A DNA stretch of 39,901 nt from Neisseria sp. (GTDB lineage Bacteria > Pseudomonadota > Gammaproteobacteria > Burkholderiales > Neisseriaceae). Shown here in pieces: positions 25,048 to 33,138 of this stretch (its first letter is position 1; each line of letters begins with the position of its first letter). A model generated the notes under the pieces. It saw nothing but the letters and a program-made list of their open reading frames with translations, did not search any database and was not told where the DNA came from. Where the stretch lies: assembly GCA_030538415.1 (NCBI GenBank), contig JAUNTY010000025.1, positions 1-39,901 of the forward strand, written 5' to 3'. A program made the position numbers and the translations under genes.

Positions 25048-26646
25048 TTAATGAAACTGGTTCATGGTGTTGTCTTTGCCGCTGGCTTTCAGAGCAGCTT
25101 CACCGGCAAAGTATTCTTTGTGGTTGTCGCCGATATCCGAGCCCGCCATGTTTTGGTGTTTCACGCAGGCGATGCCGTTGCGGATTTCCTCACGCTGCAC
25201 GTTTTTCACGTAAGCCAGCATGCCTTCGTCGGCAAAGTAGCCTTTGGCCAAAGTGTCGGTAGACAGCGCGGCGGTGTGGTAGGTCGGCAGCGTAATCAAG
25301 TGGTGGAAAATACCGGCTTCACGGGAAGCATCGCGCTGGAAGGTGCGGATTTTTTCATCGGCTTCCTTGGCCAAATCGGTGCTGTCGTAATCGATGCTCA
25401 TCAGTTTGGCGCGGTCGTAGGCAGACACATCTTTGCCCGCTTCCTGCCATGCGTCGAATACCTGTTGGCGGAAATTCAGCGTCCAGTTGAACGACGGGCT
25501 GTTGTTGTACACCAGCTTGGCGTTCGGAATCACTTCGCGCACGCGGTTAATCATTTCGGCAATCTGGCCGACGTGCGGTTTTTCGGTTTCAATCCACAGA
25601 AGGTCTGCGCCGTTTTGCAGCGAGGTGATGCAATCAAGCACCACGCGGTCAACGCCGGTATTTTTCTTGAATTGGAACAAATTGCTCGGCAGGCGCACCG
25701 GTTTGATGGTTTTGCCGTTGGTGTTCACAATCACGTCGCCCGGTTTCACTTGGCTCAAATCGGTGATTTCTTCGCCGTCGAGGAAGGCGTTGTATTGGTC
25801 GGCCAAGTCGCCCGGTTCGGTGGAGTAGGCTATTTGCTTGGTCAGGCCTGCGCCCAGAGAGTCGGTACGTGCCACGATGACGCCGTCGTCCACGCCCAGC
25901 TCCAGGAATGCATAGCGCACGGCGTTGATTTTGGCGAGGAAGTCGATGTGCGGCACGGTCACTTTGCCGTCTTGGTGGCCGCATTGTTTCTCGTCGGATA
26001 CCTGGTTTTCGATTTGGATACAGCAGGCACCGGCTTCAATCATTTTCTTGGCCAAGAGATAGGTTGCCTCGGCATTACCGAAACCGGCATCAATATCGGC
26101 GATAATCGGCACCACGTGGGTTTCGAAGTTATCGATTTGGCTCTGGATTTCTTTGGCCTTGGCGGCATCGCCTGCCTCATTGGCGGCATCCAGCGCGGTG
26201 AAGAGCAAATCCAGCTCGCGGGCATCGGCCTGGCGCAGGAAGGTGTAGAGCTCTTCAATCAGCTCGGGCACGGTGGTTTTTTCGTGCATGGATTGGTCGG
26301 GCTGGGGGCCGAATTTGGAGCGCAGACCGGCAACCATCCAGCCTGAGAGATACAGGTAGCGCTTGTCGGTGGTTTTTTGATGTTTCTTGATGGAAATCAG
26401 CTTTTGTTGGCCGATAAAGCCGTGCCAGCAGCCGAGAGATTGGGTGTATTTGGCGGAATCGGCATCGTAATCGGCCATATCCTTGCGCATGATGGCAGCG
26501 GTGTATTTGGCGATATCGAGACCGGTTTTGAAGCGGTTTTGCAGGCGCATACGGGCTACATATTCCGGCGTGATGTCATGCCAGCTGCTGCCCATTTGGT
26601 TTTTCAATTCACCTGCTTTTTTAATCTCGTCCTGATAGTTAGACAT
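25048..26646 (-). CDS. aceA: Isocitrate lyase
   Basis: This enzyme cleaves isocitrate to glyoxylate and succinate, the first step of the glyoxylate bypass. The 532-residue product belongs to the long bacterial subclass of about 530 residues also found in Pseudomonas. The active-site segment is KQCGHQDGK with catalytic C222, within VSDEKQCGHQDGKVTVPH. Other family segments are PIIADIDAGFGNAEATYLLA (metal and substrate binding) and YNNSPSFNWTLNF. The ATG at 26646 has AAAGGAG about nine bases upstream. It is monocistronic. AceK at 3051-4826 controls the competing isocitrate dehydrogenase; malate synthase is not in this window. A GTGTAGT direct repeat upstream may be an operator. Confidence 0.97.
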   Translation of the reverse strand: MSNYQDEIKKAGELKNQMGSSWHDITPEYVARMRLQNRFKTGLDIAKYTAAIMRKDMADYDADSAKYTQSLGCWHGFIGQQKLISIKKHQKTTDKRYLYLSGWMVAGLRSKFGPQPDQSMHEKTTVPELIEELYTFLRQADARELDLLFTALDAANEAGDAAKAKEIQSQIDNFETHVVPIIADIDAGFGNAEATYLLAKKMIEAGACCIQIENQVSDEKQCGHQDGKVTVPHIDFLAKINAVRYAFLELGVDDGVIVARTDSLGAGLTKQIAYSTEPGDLADQYNAFLDGEEITDLSQVKPGDVIVNTNGKTIKPVRLPSNLFQFKKNTGVDRVVLDCITSLQNGADLLWIETEKPHVGQIAEMINRVREVIPNAKLVYNNSPSFNWTLNFRQQVFDAWQEAGKDVSAYDRAKLMSIDYDSTDLAKEADEKIRTFQRDASREAGIFHHLITLPTYHTAALSTDTLAKGYFADEGMLAYVKNVQREEIRNGIACVKHQNMAGSDIGDNHKEYFAGEAALKASGKDNTMNQFH

Positions 26647-26706
26647 AATGCATTACTCCTTTGTTCTCGCTTGATTTTTGGATATGCCCGGTTACGCTGC
26701 AACTTT

Positions 26707-26723
26707 GTGTAGTCCGGTGTAGT
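26707..26723. promoter_or_regulatory. GTGTAGT direct repeat upstream of aceA
   Basis: GTGTAGT-CCG-GTGTAGT has a 10-base period, one helical turn, about 60 bases upstream of the aceA start. It is a possible site for a regulator of the glyoxylate bypass. Confidence 0.35.
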
Positions 26724-27108
26724 TGGAATGTACCCGCTTTTTGCAACCTTGCCAAGCCCCGCAGCAAAAGTTTCCCGTTTGGGAAAAGGCCGAACAAACC
26801 CGATATCATGTTAATTTTTTGGAACTTTCACACAATAGCATTGAAATTTTCGAGATTTCATTGCCTGAATATCAAGATTCGGGCATTTATTATTCAAACA
26901 TCTGTTTTAAAAAAATCTGCCGCTTTATTTTTATTGAATCGCAATTTATTGAAATCAATCAATATTTATTTCAAATCTTTCATCAACGAAGCATCTTTAC
27001 AGGCCGTCTGAAAATATTCCGGCGCCGCCGGGATTGTTCAGCTGAAGCCGCGCCCTACGCAAGGCAAAACGGCGCACCGCATCTTTCCCGCTGCCGTCAT
27101 TCACGTTT

Positions 27109-27134
27109 TATGTAACCACATGTAATCAGATGTT
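27109..27134 (+). promoter_or_regulatory. Three phased ATGT repeats upstream of the exporter operon
   Basis: ATGTAACCAC, ATGTAATCAG and ATGTTGCC follow each other with an exact 10-base period, 125-150 bases upstream of the first gene. It is a possible binding array for a regulator of the biosynthetic operon. Confidence 0.3.
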
Positions 27135-27258
27135 GCCATCAATACCGCCCTGCCGCTCAGGCCTGTTTATGCAGTTTGAATCTGAAACAGATGCCGCACG
27201 ACGCAATTTCGCGTATCATGCCCGCCAATCCTTTCCTGACAAACATTATCGCCGCGAC

Positions 27259-28161
27259 ATGATTGAAATCCGCCATCTCAGCCACCGTTACCCCGGCGCG
27301 GCCGCCGTTGCGCTCGACGATGTGTGCCTGTCGGTGGCAGCGGGTGAAGCGCTCGGCCTGCTCGGCCCCAACGGCGCGGGTAAAACCACCTTGATGTCGC
27401 TGCTGGCCGGATTGCAACCCGTGCAACAGGGCGAAATCCTGTTTGAAGGCAAACCGCTGGCGCAGTTAACCCGCGCCGAAAAACAGCGGATTTCGCTGGT
27501 GCCGCAGGATTTTGCTTTTTATCCGCTGCTGAGCGTGTGGGAAAACCTGCAATTTTTCGCCTCGCTGTATGGTGTGAAAGACAAAAAATACCTGCACATG
27601 CTAATCGGGCAGACCGATTTGGAAGCGCACACCGGCAAGCTGGCGAAAAACCTCTCCGGCGGCCTCAAACGCCGTCTGAATTTCGCCATCGGCCTGATTA
27701 ACCGGCCGCGGCTGATTTTTCTCGACGAAATCACCGTCGGCATCGACCCCGAGTCGCGCCGCTTTATCCTCGACAGCGTGGCCGCGCTCACCGCGCAGGG
27801 CATCAGCGTGGTGTATACCTCGCATTATCTGCAGGAAATCGAAACTTTGTGCAACCGCCTTGCCCTGCTCAGCCACGGCTCGCTGGTTTATCACGGCTCT
27901 TTGGCGGAAATCCTGCAACCGCGCGGCCAAAGCAGCCTGCGCTTTCAAACGCAGCCGCCCTGCGACGCCGCCGCCGCTGCGGCGTGGGGCGGCAGGCTGG
28001 ATGCGCAGGGCGCGGTGCAGCTGGTTACCGACCGCGCAGGTGCCGACCGCATTTGGCAGGCTTTGCAGCAGCAAGGCATGCAGACGGCCTATTTCCATTT
28101 CGGCCACGGCTCTTTGGAGGCTTTTTATCTGGACTTTCTCAACCGGCAGGTGCGGCCATGA
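27259..28161 (+). CDS. ABC-2 exporter ATP-binding protein
   Basis: The 300-residue ATPase subunit of an ABC-2-type exporter. It has Walker A GPNGAGKTT (36-44), Q-loop VPQDF (81-85), the signature LSGGLKRRL (132-140), Walker B LIFLDEI (152-158) and the switch histidine in TSHYLQEIE (H189). After Walker B the usual DEPT is DEIT. The start at 27259 gives the typical MIEIRHLSHRYPG; the ribosome-binding site is poor and an open frame extends upstream without family similarity. It is the first gene of a five-gene operon. The next gene, its permease, overlaps by 4 bases (ATGA). The operon context implies export of the lipid made by the downstream ACP and ketosynthase. Confidence 0.9.
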   Translation: MIEIRHLSHRYPGAAAVALDDVCLSVAAGEALGLLGPNGAGKTTLMSLLAGLQPVQQGEILFEGKPLAQLTRAEKQRISLVPQDFAFYPLLSVWENLQFFASLYGVKDKKYLHMLIGQTDLEAHTGKLAKNLSGGLKRRLNFAIGLINRPRLIFLDEITVGIDPESRRFILDSVAALTAQGISVVYTSHYLQEIETLCNRLALLSHGSLVYHGSLAEILQPRGQSSLRFQTQPPCDAAAAAAWGGRLDAQGAVQLVTDRAGADRIWQALQQQGMQTAYFHFGHGSLEAFYLDFLNRQVRP

Positions 28162-29402
28162 TGATTCTGCACGCGCTGTATAAAGAATTCCGCCTGTTGC
28201 GCCGCGATTTGCACGGGCTGGCGGTGCTGTTTGTGATGCCGATTGCCTTCATGCTGATTATGTCGGTGGCGCTGAGCCGCGATGCCGAACCGCATGCCGG
28301 GGCGCATATCGTGTTGGCCGCAGCGGCGGACAATCCGGTCAACCCCGATTTTGCCAAACAATTGCGCAGCCGCAATATCCGGGTAGACGAAGCGGCATTG
28401 GCCGATACAGGCCGTCTGAAACAAGCATTGCAGGCGGGCGCTTTCGATATGCTGGTCATCAACCCCAATCCGGAAGCGGCGGCGCTGGCCGACGATGCGC
28501 CGCTGCAACTGCTGGTCACGCCCGACACCGACCGCTCGTGGCTGCCCGCCATGCGCGGCGTGTTGCAGCAGGATTACACCCAAATCCGCATCAGCAGCTT
28601 TGCCGCGCATATCGAAAACAGCCGCAGCACGCCCGCCAACCCGCTGCAGCGGCAGATTCAAAACAACATCAATCAAACCCTTGACGATACCTTTGCCGAC
28701 ATCGACGCCTACCTCGGCCAAGCCCTGTTTGAAGAAGTGTATTTGAGCGGCAGCGGCGTGGTGCAGAAACCGACTTCGGTGCAGCACAGCGTGCCCGCCT
28801 GGCTGATTTTCGGCATGTTTTTCATCATGATACCGCTCTCCAACGTGATGGCGATGGAGCGCCAGACCAACACGCTCACGCGCTTGCGCATGGCGCAGGC
28901 ACCGGCGGGCATGTTGCTGGCCTCCAAACTGCTGCCGTATTTCCTGATTAACCAATTGCAGTTTGCCGGCATGCTGCTGCTGGGGCGCTACCTGCTGCCC
29001 GCCCTGGGGATAGACGCGTTTGCGCTCGAAGGCGCCCGGTGGCCTTATGCCGCGCTCGCCTGCGCCATCAGCCTGGCCGCACTCGGCTACGGCCTGCTGG
29101 TCAGCGTGTGCGCCAAAACCACCGAACAGGCGGTGGTGCTCGGCGGCGGCGGCATCATCATCATGGCGGCGCTGGGCGGCATCATGGTGCCCGCTTATGT
29201 GATGCCCGAAAGCATGCACCCCGCCACGCAGCTCTCGCCGATGGCCTGGGCATTGCAGGCCTTTCACGGGCTGCTGCTCAAGCGCGGCGGCTTTGCCCAA
29301 GTGCAGCACGAAATCCTGCTGCTGGCGCTGTTTGGCGGCATCTGCCTGCTGCTGGCTGCCGCCGTTTACCGCAAACAATTGAAAACACAGGTAAGATTCT
29401 GA
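28158..29402 (+). CDS. ABC-2 exporter permease
   Basis: The 414-residue membrane subunit of the exporter, ABC2_membrane_3/YhhJ type. The first membrane segment is at about 20-40 (GLAVLFVMPIAFMLIMSVAL), followed by a periplasmic domain of about 170 residues. Five further segments follow: WLIFGMFFIMIPLSNVM, YFLINQLQFAGMLLLGRYLL, AALACAISLAALGYGLLVSV, VVLGGGGIIIMAALGGIMVP and EILLLALFGGICLLLAAAVY. It overlaps the ATPase gene by ATGA and the ACP gene by one base (TGATG). Only one permease is encoded, so it probably works as a homodimer. The substrate is inferred from context. Confidence 0.88.
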   Translation: MMILHALYKEFRLLRRDLHGLAVLFVMPIAFMLIMSVALSRDAEPHAGAHIVLAAAADNPVNPDFAKQLRSRNIRVDEAALADTGRLKQALQAGAFDMLVINPNPEAAALADDAPLQLLVTPDTDRSWLPAMRGVLQQDYTQIRISSFAAHIENSRSTPANPLQRQIQNNINQTLDDTFADIDAYLGQALFEEVYLSGSGVVQKPTSVQHSVPAWLIFGMFFIMIPLSNVMAMERQTNTLTRLRMAQAPAGMLLASKLLPYFLINQLQFAGMLLLGRYLLPALGIDAFALEGARWPYAALACAISLAALGYGLLVSVCAKTTEQAVVLGGGGIIIMAALGGIMVPAYVMPESMHPATQLSPMAWALQAFHGLLLKRGGFAQVQHEILLLALFGGICLLLAAAVYRKQLKTQVRF

Positions 29403-29692
29403 TGAGCTACACTTTCACCCTCGCTCCCGGCGCACTCGAAACCGAGCTCAAGCGCCTGATTCTGCAGGAAGCCGACAAGGCAGACGATTTCACCCCCGAG
29501 CAAATCGGCGACGACGAGCCTTTGTTTGGCGATGCCAGCCGCGTGGCACTCGATTCGCTCGACGCGCTGCAAATCTCGGTGGCGCTGCAAGAGCATTTCC
29601 GGGTGCGCCTGCAGGGCGACCGCGAAGTGCGCCGCCACATGCTCAATATCCGCGATTTGGCGGCTTTTGTGCGCGCGAGCCACGGCGCATGA
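29402..29692 (+). CDS. Acyl carrier protein of the lipid cluster
   Basis: A 96-residue acyl carrier protein. The phosphopantetheine site is the serine in ALDSLDALQISVALQEHF (about residues 50-67), with the usual acidic helix 2. The C-terminal part contains several arginines (VRLQGDREVRRHM), unlike the acidic fatty-acid AcpP, which marks it as a dedicated carrier. Its start overlaps the permease stop by one base, and its stop overlaps the ketosynthase start as ATGA. It probably carries the growing beta-ketoacyl chain between the ketosynthase, DarB-like and BtrH-like enzymes. Confidence 0.88.
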   Translation: MSYTFTLAPGALETELKRLILQEADKADDFTPEQIGDDEPLFGDASRVALDSLDALQISVALQEHFRVRLQGDREVRRHMLNIRDLAAFVRASHGA

Positions 29693-30807
29693 GCATCGCC
29701 ATCCGCGCCGCCACGCTGCAATGCGCCCAAAGCGGCGGCCGGGCGCTCGACGCTTTTTCAGACGGCCTGTTTGCGCGCCTGCAGCATCCCGTGCCGCCCG
29801 CACGGCGCACGGCGCATTTTCTCGGCGACACCGTTTCGCTGCCTTATTTTGCCGCCTTCGCCGCCGAAAAACTCAGCGCCGCCGCCTTGTTTGACATCTT
29901 GGCCGACCACCTCGCCCAAGCGGCGCAGCAAGCCGGGTGGCCGTCTGAAAGCCTGCGCGACACGCCGGTTTTTATCGGCTCCACCGCCTATCTGATGAGC
30001 GAGCGCGAGCTGATGCTCGACCCCGCCTATATGCCCGCCACAGAAATCGGCGGCAGCCACGGCCTGCACCACACCGCCGACCATCTTCGCCAACGCCTCG
30101 GCAACCCCGATGTTTTCAGCTTCGCCACTTCGTGTACCTCATCCGCCAACGCGCTGGTTTACGCGGTGAAAATGTTGCGCGAAGGCTGGTGTAAGCGGGC
30201 GCTGGTGCTCGGTTTTGAAAACTTCAACGCGCTCACTTTCGAGCATTTCCACGCCATGGGCCTGCTGGCCGCCACGCCCGACTACGCTCCGTTTAGCGGC
30301 GGCAACGGCTTTATTTGCGGCGAAGCCGCCGCCTGTCTGGCGCTGGAAAGCGGCACGGATGCGCCCGCCCTTATCAGCGGTATCGCCGCCCGCACCGACA
30401 CCCTCGGCCTCACCGCCACCGACAGCAATGCACTGCGGCAAGTGATGCAGGCGGCGCTTGACGATGCCGGCGTCGCCCCCGAGCACATCCGCCTGGTGAA
30501 AAGCCACGGCGTCGGCAGCGCCGCCAGCGACGAAGCGGAAGCCGCCGCACTCAAAACCCTGCTGCCCGACGCGCCGCCGGCCGCCCTGAAACCCTATATC
30601 GGCCACACCCTCGGCGCCAGCGGTGCCGCCGAAACCGCGCTGCTGCTCGCCTGCCTGCAGCAAAGCCGCCTGCCGCCGCTGCCCGCAAGCGCCGCTGCCG
30701 CCCGTCTGCCCGCCCACGGCCAAACCTTGGCTGACGGCGCGTATCTGCTCAACTTTTTCGGCTTCGGCGGCAGCAACATCAGCTGCATATTGGAATACCG
30801 CGCATGA
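29689..30807 (+). CDS. Beta-ketoacyl-ACP synthase (KAS I/II-like)
   Basis: A 372-residue thiolase-fold condensing enzyme with a full C-H-H active site: C149 in FATSCTSSANAL, H273 in VKSHGVGSAASDEAE and H306 in KPYIGHTLGASGAAE. The glycine-rich C-terminal NFFGFGGSNISCILE is also present. It is shorter than FabF (about 410) because of a reduced N terminus. A DUS encodes FSDGL near residue 23. Its stop overlaps the start of the next gene, a chain-length-factor-like partner, as ATGA. This is the arrangement of KS/CLF heterodimers in aryl polyene and type II polyketide systems. It likely extends the ACP-bound chain. Confidence 0.9.
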   Translation: MSIAIRAATLQCAQSGGRALDAFSDGLFARLQHPVPPARRTAHFLGDTVSLPYFAAFAAEKLSAAALFDILADHLAQAAQQAGWPSESLRDTPVFIGSTAYLMSERELMLDPAYMPATEIGGSHGLHHTADHLRQRLGNPDVFSFATSCTSSANALVYAVKMLREGWCKRALVLGFENFNALTFEHFHAMGLLAATPDYAPFSGGNGFICGEAAACLALESGTDAPALISGIAARTDTLGLTATDSNALRQVMQAALDDAGVAPEHIRLVKSHGVGSAASDEAEAAALKTLLPDAPPAALKPYIGHTLGASGAAETALLLACLQQSRLPPLPASAAAARLPAHGQTLADGAYLLNFFGFGGSNISCILEYRA

Positions 30808-31496
30808 AACCCTTGTTTATCCACCGTATCAGCTGCCACCACAGCCGCAGCGACGCCGACGAAAAAAGCCTGCGCGCCGCCCTGAAAACCGCCCACGGCT
30901 ACGACGGCCGCCGCCTCAGTCGCTTCACCCTCAACGCCCTCGCCGCCGCCCTGCCGCTGACGCTGCCGCCCGACAGCGGCGTGTATCTGGGCGCATCGTT
31001 CAGCTCGCCCGCCAAATTCGACAATATGCTGGCCACGATTGCAGAGGGCGGCACGCCCAAACCGTTTGACTTTATCGGCAACATCCACAACGCCGCCTGC
31101 TTCCAAACCGCCCAGGCGCTCGGCCTGCACGGCCCCAGCGTGTTTTTGCCCCTAGCCGCCGCGCCGCAGCAATGGCCGCAACCGCTCCTGGCCGCCTGGC
31201 TCGACATCCGCCAAAGCAGCACTTCCACCGCGCTGGTCGGCTGGTGCAGCGAAGAAAGCAGCAGCCAGGCTCAGGCAGAGGGCTGCTGCTGGCTGGTACT
31301 TTCCGCGCAACAACACCCCGACAGCCTCGCCGCATTGACATTGAGGCCGTCTGAAAACCGCCGCAGCGTTTCAGACGGCCTCAACGGCGCAAGCGTTTAT
31401 CAGGCCGCCTGCGGTTTGGCCGAACGCATACAGGCGGGCAAATCCACAGTGCTGACGGCCGCATTGGGCAGGGATTTTGTGATTGAGGCCGTCTGA
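30804..31496 (+). CDS. Ketosynthase chain-length-factor-like protein
   Basis: A 230-residue partial ketosynthase-like protein (N-terminal-domain-only type, as in aryl polyene clusters). It has GVYLGASFSSPAKFDNMLAT and GNIHNAACFQTAQALGLHGP, but no Cys-His-His triad: the position after LGLHGPSVF is LPLAAA. It is probably the catalytically silent partner of the preceding ketosynthase, shaping chain length. Near the C terminus an inverted DUS pair encodes RPSENRRSVSDGL, and the final codons GAG GCC GTC TGA are another DUS (EAV-stop). It is the last gene of the plus-strand operon. Convergent with the BtrH-like gene, across a repeat-filled gap. Confidence 0.8.
   Translation: MKPLFIHRISCHHSRSDADEKSLRAALKTAHGYDGRRLSRFTLNALAAALPLTLPPDSGVYLGASFSSPAKFDNMLATIAEGGTPKPFDFIGNIHNAACFQTAQALGLHGPSVFLPLAAAPQQWPQPLLAAWLDIRQSSTSTALVGWCSEESSSQAQAEGCCWLVLSAQQHPDSLAALTLRPSENRRSVSDGLNGASVYQAACGLAERIQAGKSTVLTAALGRDFVIEAV
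31344..31381 (+). repeat. DUS inverted pair inside the CLF-like gene
   Basis: AGGCCGTCTGAA (31344-31355) and TTCAGACGGCCT (31370-31381) can form a terminator-like hairpin within the coding sequence, about 115 bases before the stop codon. Confidence 0.8.
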
Positions 31497-31511
31497 AACA
31501 CCACAAACCAA

Positions 31512-31689
31512 TATAGTCGAAGAAATGAGTTTCTGCTACGGCGTTGGCTCGCCTTGTATCAGAATCTATAGTGGGAAAACTTAATTCCTACTACGGCGTT
31601 GCTTCGCCTAGCCGTACTAGCTGTACTGTCTGCGGCTTGCTGCCTTGTATTAGAAATTAAGTTTTCCCACTATAATTTCTCCGACTATA
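31512..31689. mobile_element. CREE-like element carrying a second CREE
   Basis: The outer element begins TATAGTCGAAGAAATGAG and ends ATTTCTCCGACTATA. The inner element at 31567-31674 interrupts it at AATCTA. Taking out 31569-31674 restores a 72-bp element that differs from 10856-10927 at two positions. Confidence 0.88.
31567..31674. mobile_element. Inner 108-bp CREE-like element
   Basis: Well-matched inverted ends (TATAGTGGGAAAACTTAATT and AATTAAGTTTTCCCACTATA) with the full-length Correia core. The TA is duplicated at its ends, as expected for a TA-targeting miniature element. Confidence 0.88.
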
Positions 31690-31703
31690 CCGTTACACAA
31701 TAT

Positions 31704-31916
31704 GAGACCTTTGCAAAATCCCCCACTTGTCGCGCCCGCGCAGGCGGGTGCCTAGTGCAAAGCGCGGCTTTGCTTGTCTGCCTATTTTTCTGATTCCAAA
31801 AATCCAAGATGAATTTTGAGGTTGTAAATTTCCAGAGCTGGAAAGCTTGAGCTGAAGCTGCGCTTCAGGCTGGGCACCCGCCTGCGCGGGTGCGACGGTT
31901 ATTTTTTGCAAAGCTC
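31704..31916. repeat. ~200-bp neisserial mosaic-type repeat, copy 4
   Basis: A full copy, from GAGACCTTTGCAAAA to TTTTTTGCAAAGCTC, with both GC-rich palindromes and the shared interior. Confidence 0.7.
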
Positions 31917-31944
31917 TCACACTGCTTCTCCCAAGCCCACTTTA

Positions 31945-32052
31945 TATAGTCAGGAAAATTAATTTTTAATACAAGGCGGCGAGCCGCAGACAGTACACAC
32001 AGTACGGCTAGGCGAGCCAACGCAGTAGTAAAAGTTAAGTTTCCTGACTATA
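31945..32052. mobile_element. 108-bp CREE-like element
   Basis: Inverted ends TATAGTCAGGAAAATTAA and TTAAGTTTCCTGACTATA flank the full-length core in reverse orientation (AGCCGCAGACAGTAC). It is the same length as the inner element at 31567. Confidence 0.85.
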
Positions 32053-32058
32053 CAAAAC

Positions 32059-32104
32059 AGCCGTCTGAATGGCCGGGCAAACCCGCGCAGCCATTCAGAC
32101 GGCT
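32059..32104. terminator. Bidirectional DUS-based terminator after the BtrH-like gene
   Basis: AGCCGTCTGAATGGC (32059-32073) and GCCATTCAGACGGCT (32090-32104) form a 15-bp stem, 20 bases past the BtrH-like gene stop. The DUS cores are one base off the AG dialect (AGC). Confidence 0.7.
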
Positions 32105-32124
32105 ATTGCCAAGCAGACGGTGCG

Positions 32125-33138
32125 TTACAAATCCGCCGCTGTGCGCTTGATTGCGCGCCACAGTTTTTCTTCTTCGTCGGCAATGTGGCGCAATTGGGCG
32201 GCGACGGCGGCATAGCCGTCGGCGGCGGGTTTGCGGCACTGGTGCACGGCCATGCTGGCGAATTTGCGCCATTGGTCGCCGACGGCGGTCATTTGTTGTG
32301 AATAATCCTGCAATTCGGGCGCATTCAGGCGCGCGGCGGCCTGTTCGAGGAAATAGGCGTAGATATAGCGGAAGCCCGCGCCGCCGGTGCCGATTTCCTC
32401 CTGCATGCGCACGATGTGGCCGAGATAGAGTTTGGCATAGGCTTCGTCGCGGCGCTGCGGCAGCTTTTCCACTTTCGCCGCCAGCGTGCGGATGCCGCGC
32501 ACGCCGGCAAACCACACCGGCGGCAGCATCTGGCGGGCGTTTTTCAACAACGCGCGTTTGACGGCGGCGCGGAGCTTGTCGGTGTTTTCAGACGGCCTCT
32601 GCGCGGTATCGACATAATACATCAGCCCTTTGGCGGCCAATGCGCCTTTGGCGAAGCGCGCCCGCTGCAAATCGCGGCGGCTGCAACGCTGCACGTTTTC
32701 AAACACGGGATCGCTGATTAAATAATCGTCGCCGTCGCGGCCATACACCAAAAGATTGTGGGCGTTGAAATGAAAACGCATTTCGGCGGGGAAATACGGC
32801 AGCCAATACACCGACGTCTGCAAACCCACCAGCCTGCCTGCATCGAGCGCGCGGTCGAGCGCGGCCATGCCTGCTGCGGGGTCGGCAAATTTCTGCATTT
32901 TCAAACGGATGCCGAGTTGTTTGCAGGTGTTGCGGATGATGGATTTAGGCACTGTGCGGTAGGCAATCAGCGGCATGCCCGCCATTTTCACCAACGGGAT
33001 ATAGGCGAAACTCAAGGCCGAAGCAAGGCCGAATACCATCGCTTCGTTGAAGTCGAGGCCGTGGTGGCGCAGCAGCGCCGACATCACGCCGCTTTCGCAA
33101 TGGGCGGTTTGTTGGTGGTCAAAAGTTTGGCTGGTCAT
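32125..33138 (-). CDS. BtrH N-terminal-domain acyltransferase-like protein
   Basis: A 337-residue protein with the BtrH N-terminal domain, a cysteine-protease-like fold. In butirosin synthesis BtrH transfers an acyl group from an ACP to an amine. The likely catalytic residues are C14 in HQQTAHCESGVMSALLRHHG, H127 in NAHNLLVYG and D143 in YLISDP. A helical C-terminal domain follows (DUF4872-like). The start at 33138 gives this canonical N terminus and overlaps the upstream gene by 20 bases; no clear ribosome-binding site is seen, so translation is probably coupled. Its role here is probably acyl transfer from the cluster ACP, possibly onto the resorcinol or a head group. That is inference. Confidence 0.8.
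   Translation of the reverse strand: MTSQTFDHQQTAHCESGVMSALLRHHGLDFNEAMVFGLASALSFAYIPLVKMAGMPLIAYRTVPKSIIRNTCKQLGIRLKMQKFADPAAGMAALDRALDAGRLVGLQTSVYWLPYFPAEMRFHFNAHNLLVYGRDGDDYLISDPVFENVQRCSRRDLQRARFAKGALAAKGLMYYVDTAQRPSENTDKLRAAVKRALLKNARQMLPPVWFAGVRGIRTLAAKVEKLPQRRDEAYAKLYLGHIVRMQEEIGTGGAGFRYIYAYFLEQAAARLNAPELQDYSQQMTAVGDQWRKFASMAVHQCRKPAADGYAAVAAQLRHIADEEEKLWRAIKRTAADL

Larger units (their letters stand above)
26647..27258. other. Intergenic region between aceA and the ABC exporter operon
   Basis: This gap holds divergent promoters. It is AT-rich from about 26820 to 27000, with one DUS at about 27002-27013. It carries two sets of helically phased short repeats, annotated separately at 26707 and 27109. 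I see no protein-coding gene; short open frames here lack ribosome-binding sites. Confidence 0.6.

Noticed and set aside
24358-26346. Long open frame (over 600 codons) on the plus strand opposite aceA
   Set aside because: It runs through the CREE and the 3' parts of two real minus-strand genes; the amino-acid composition is that of a shadow frame.
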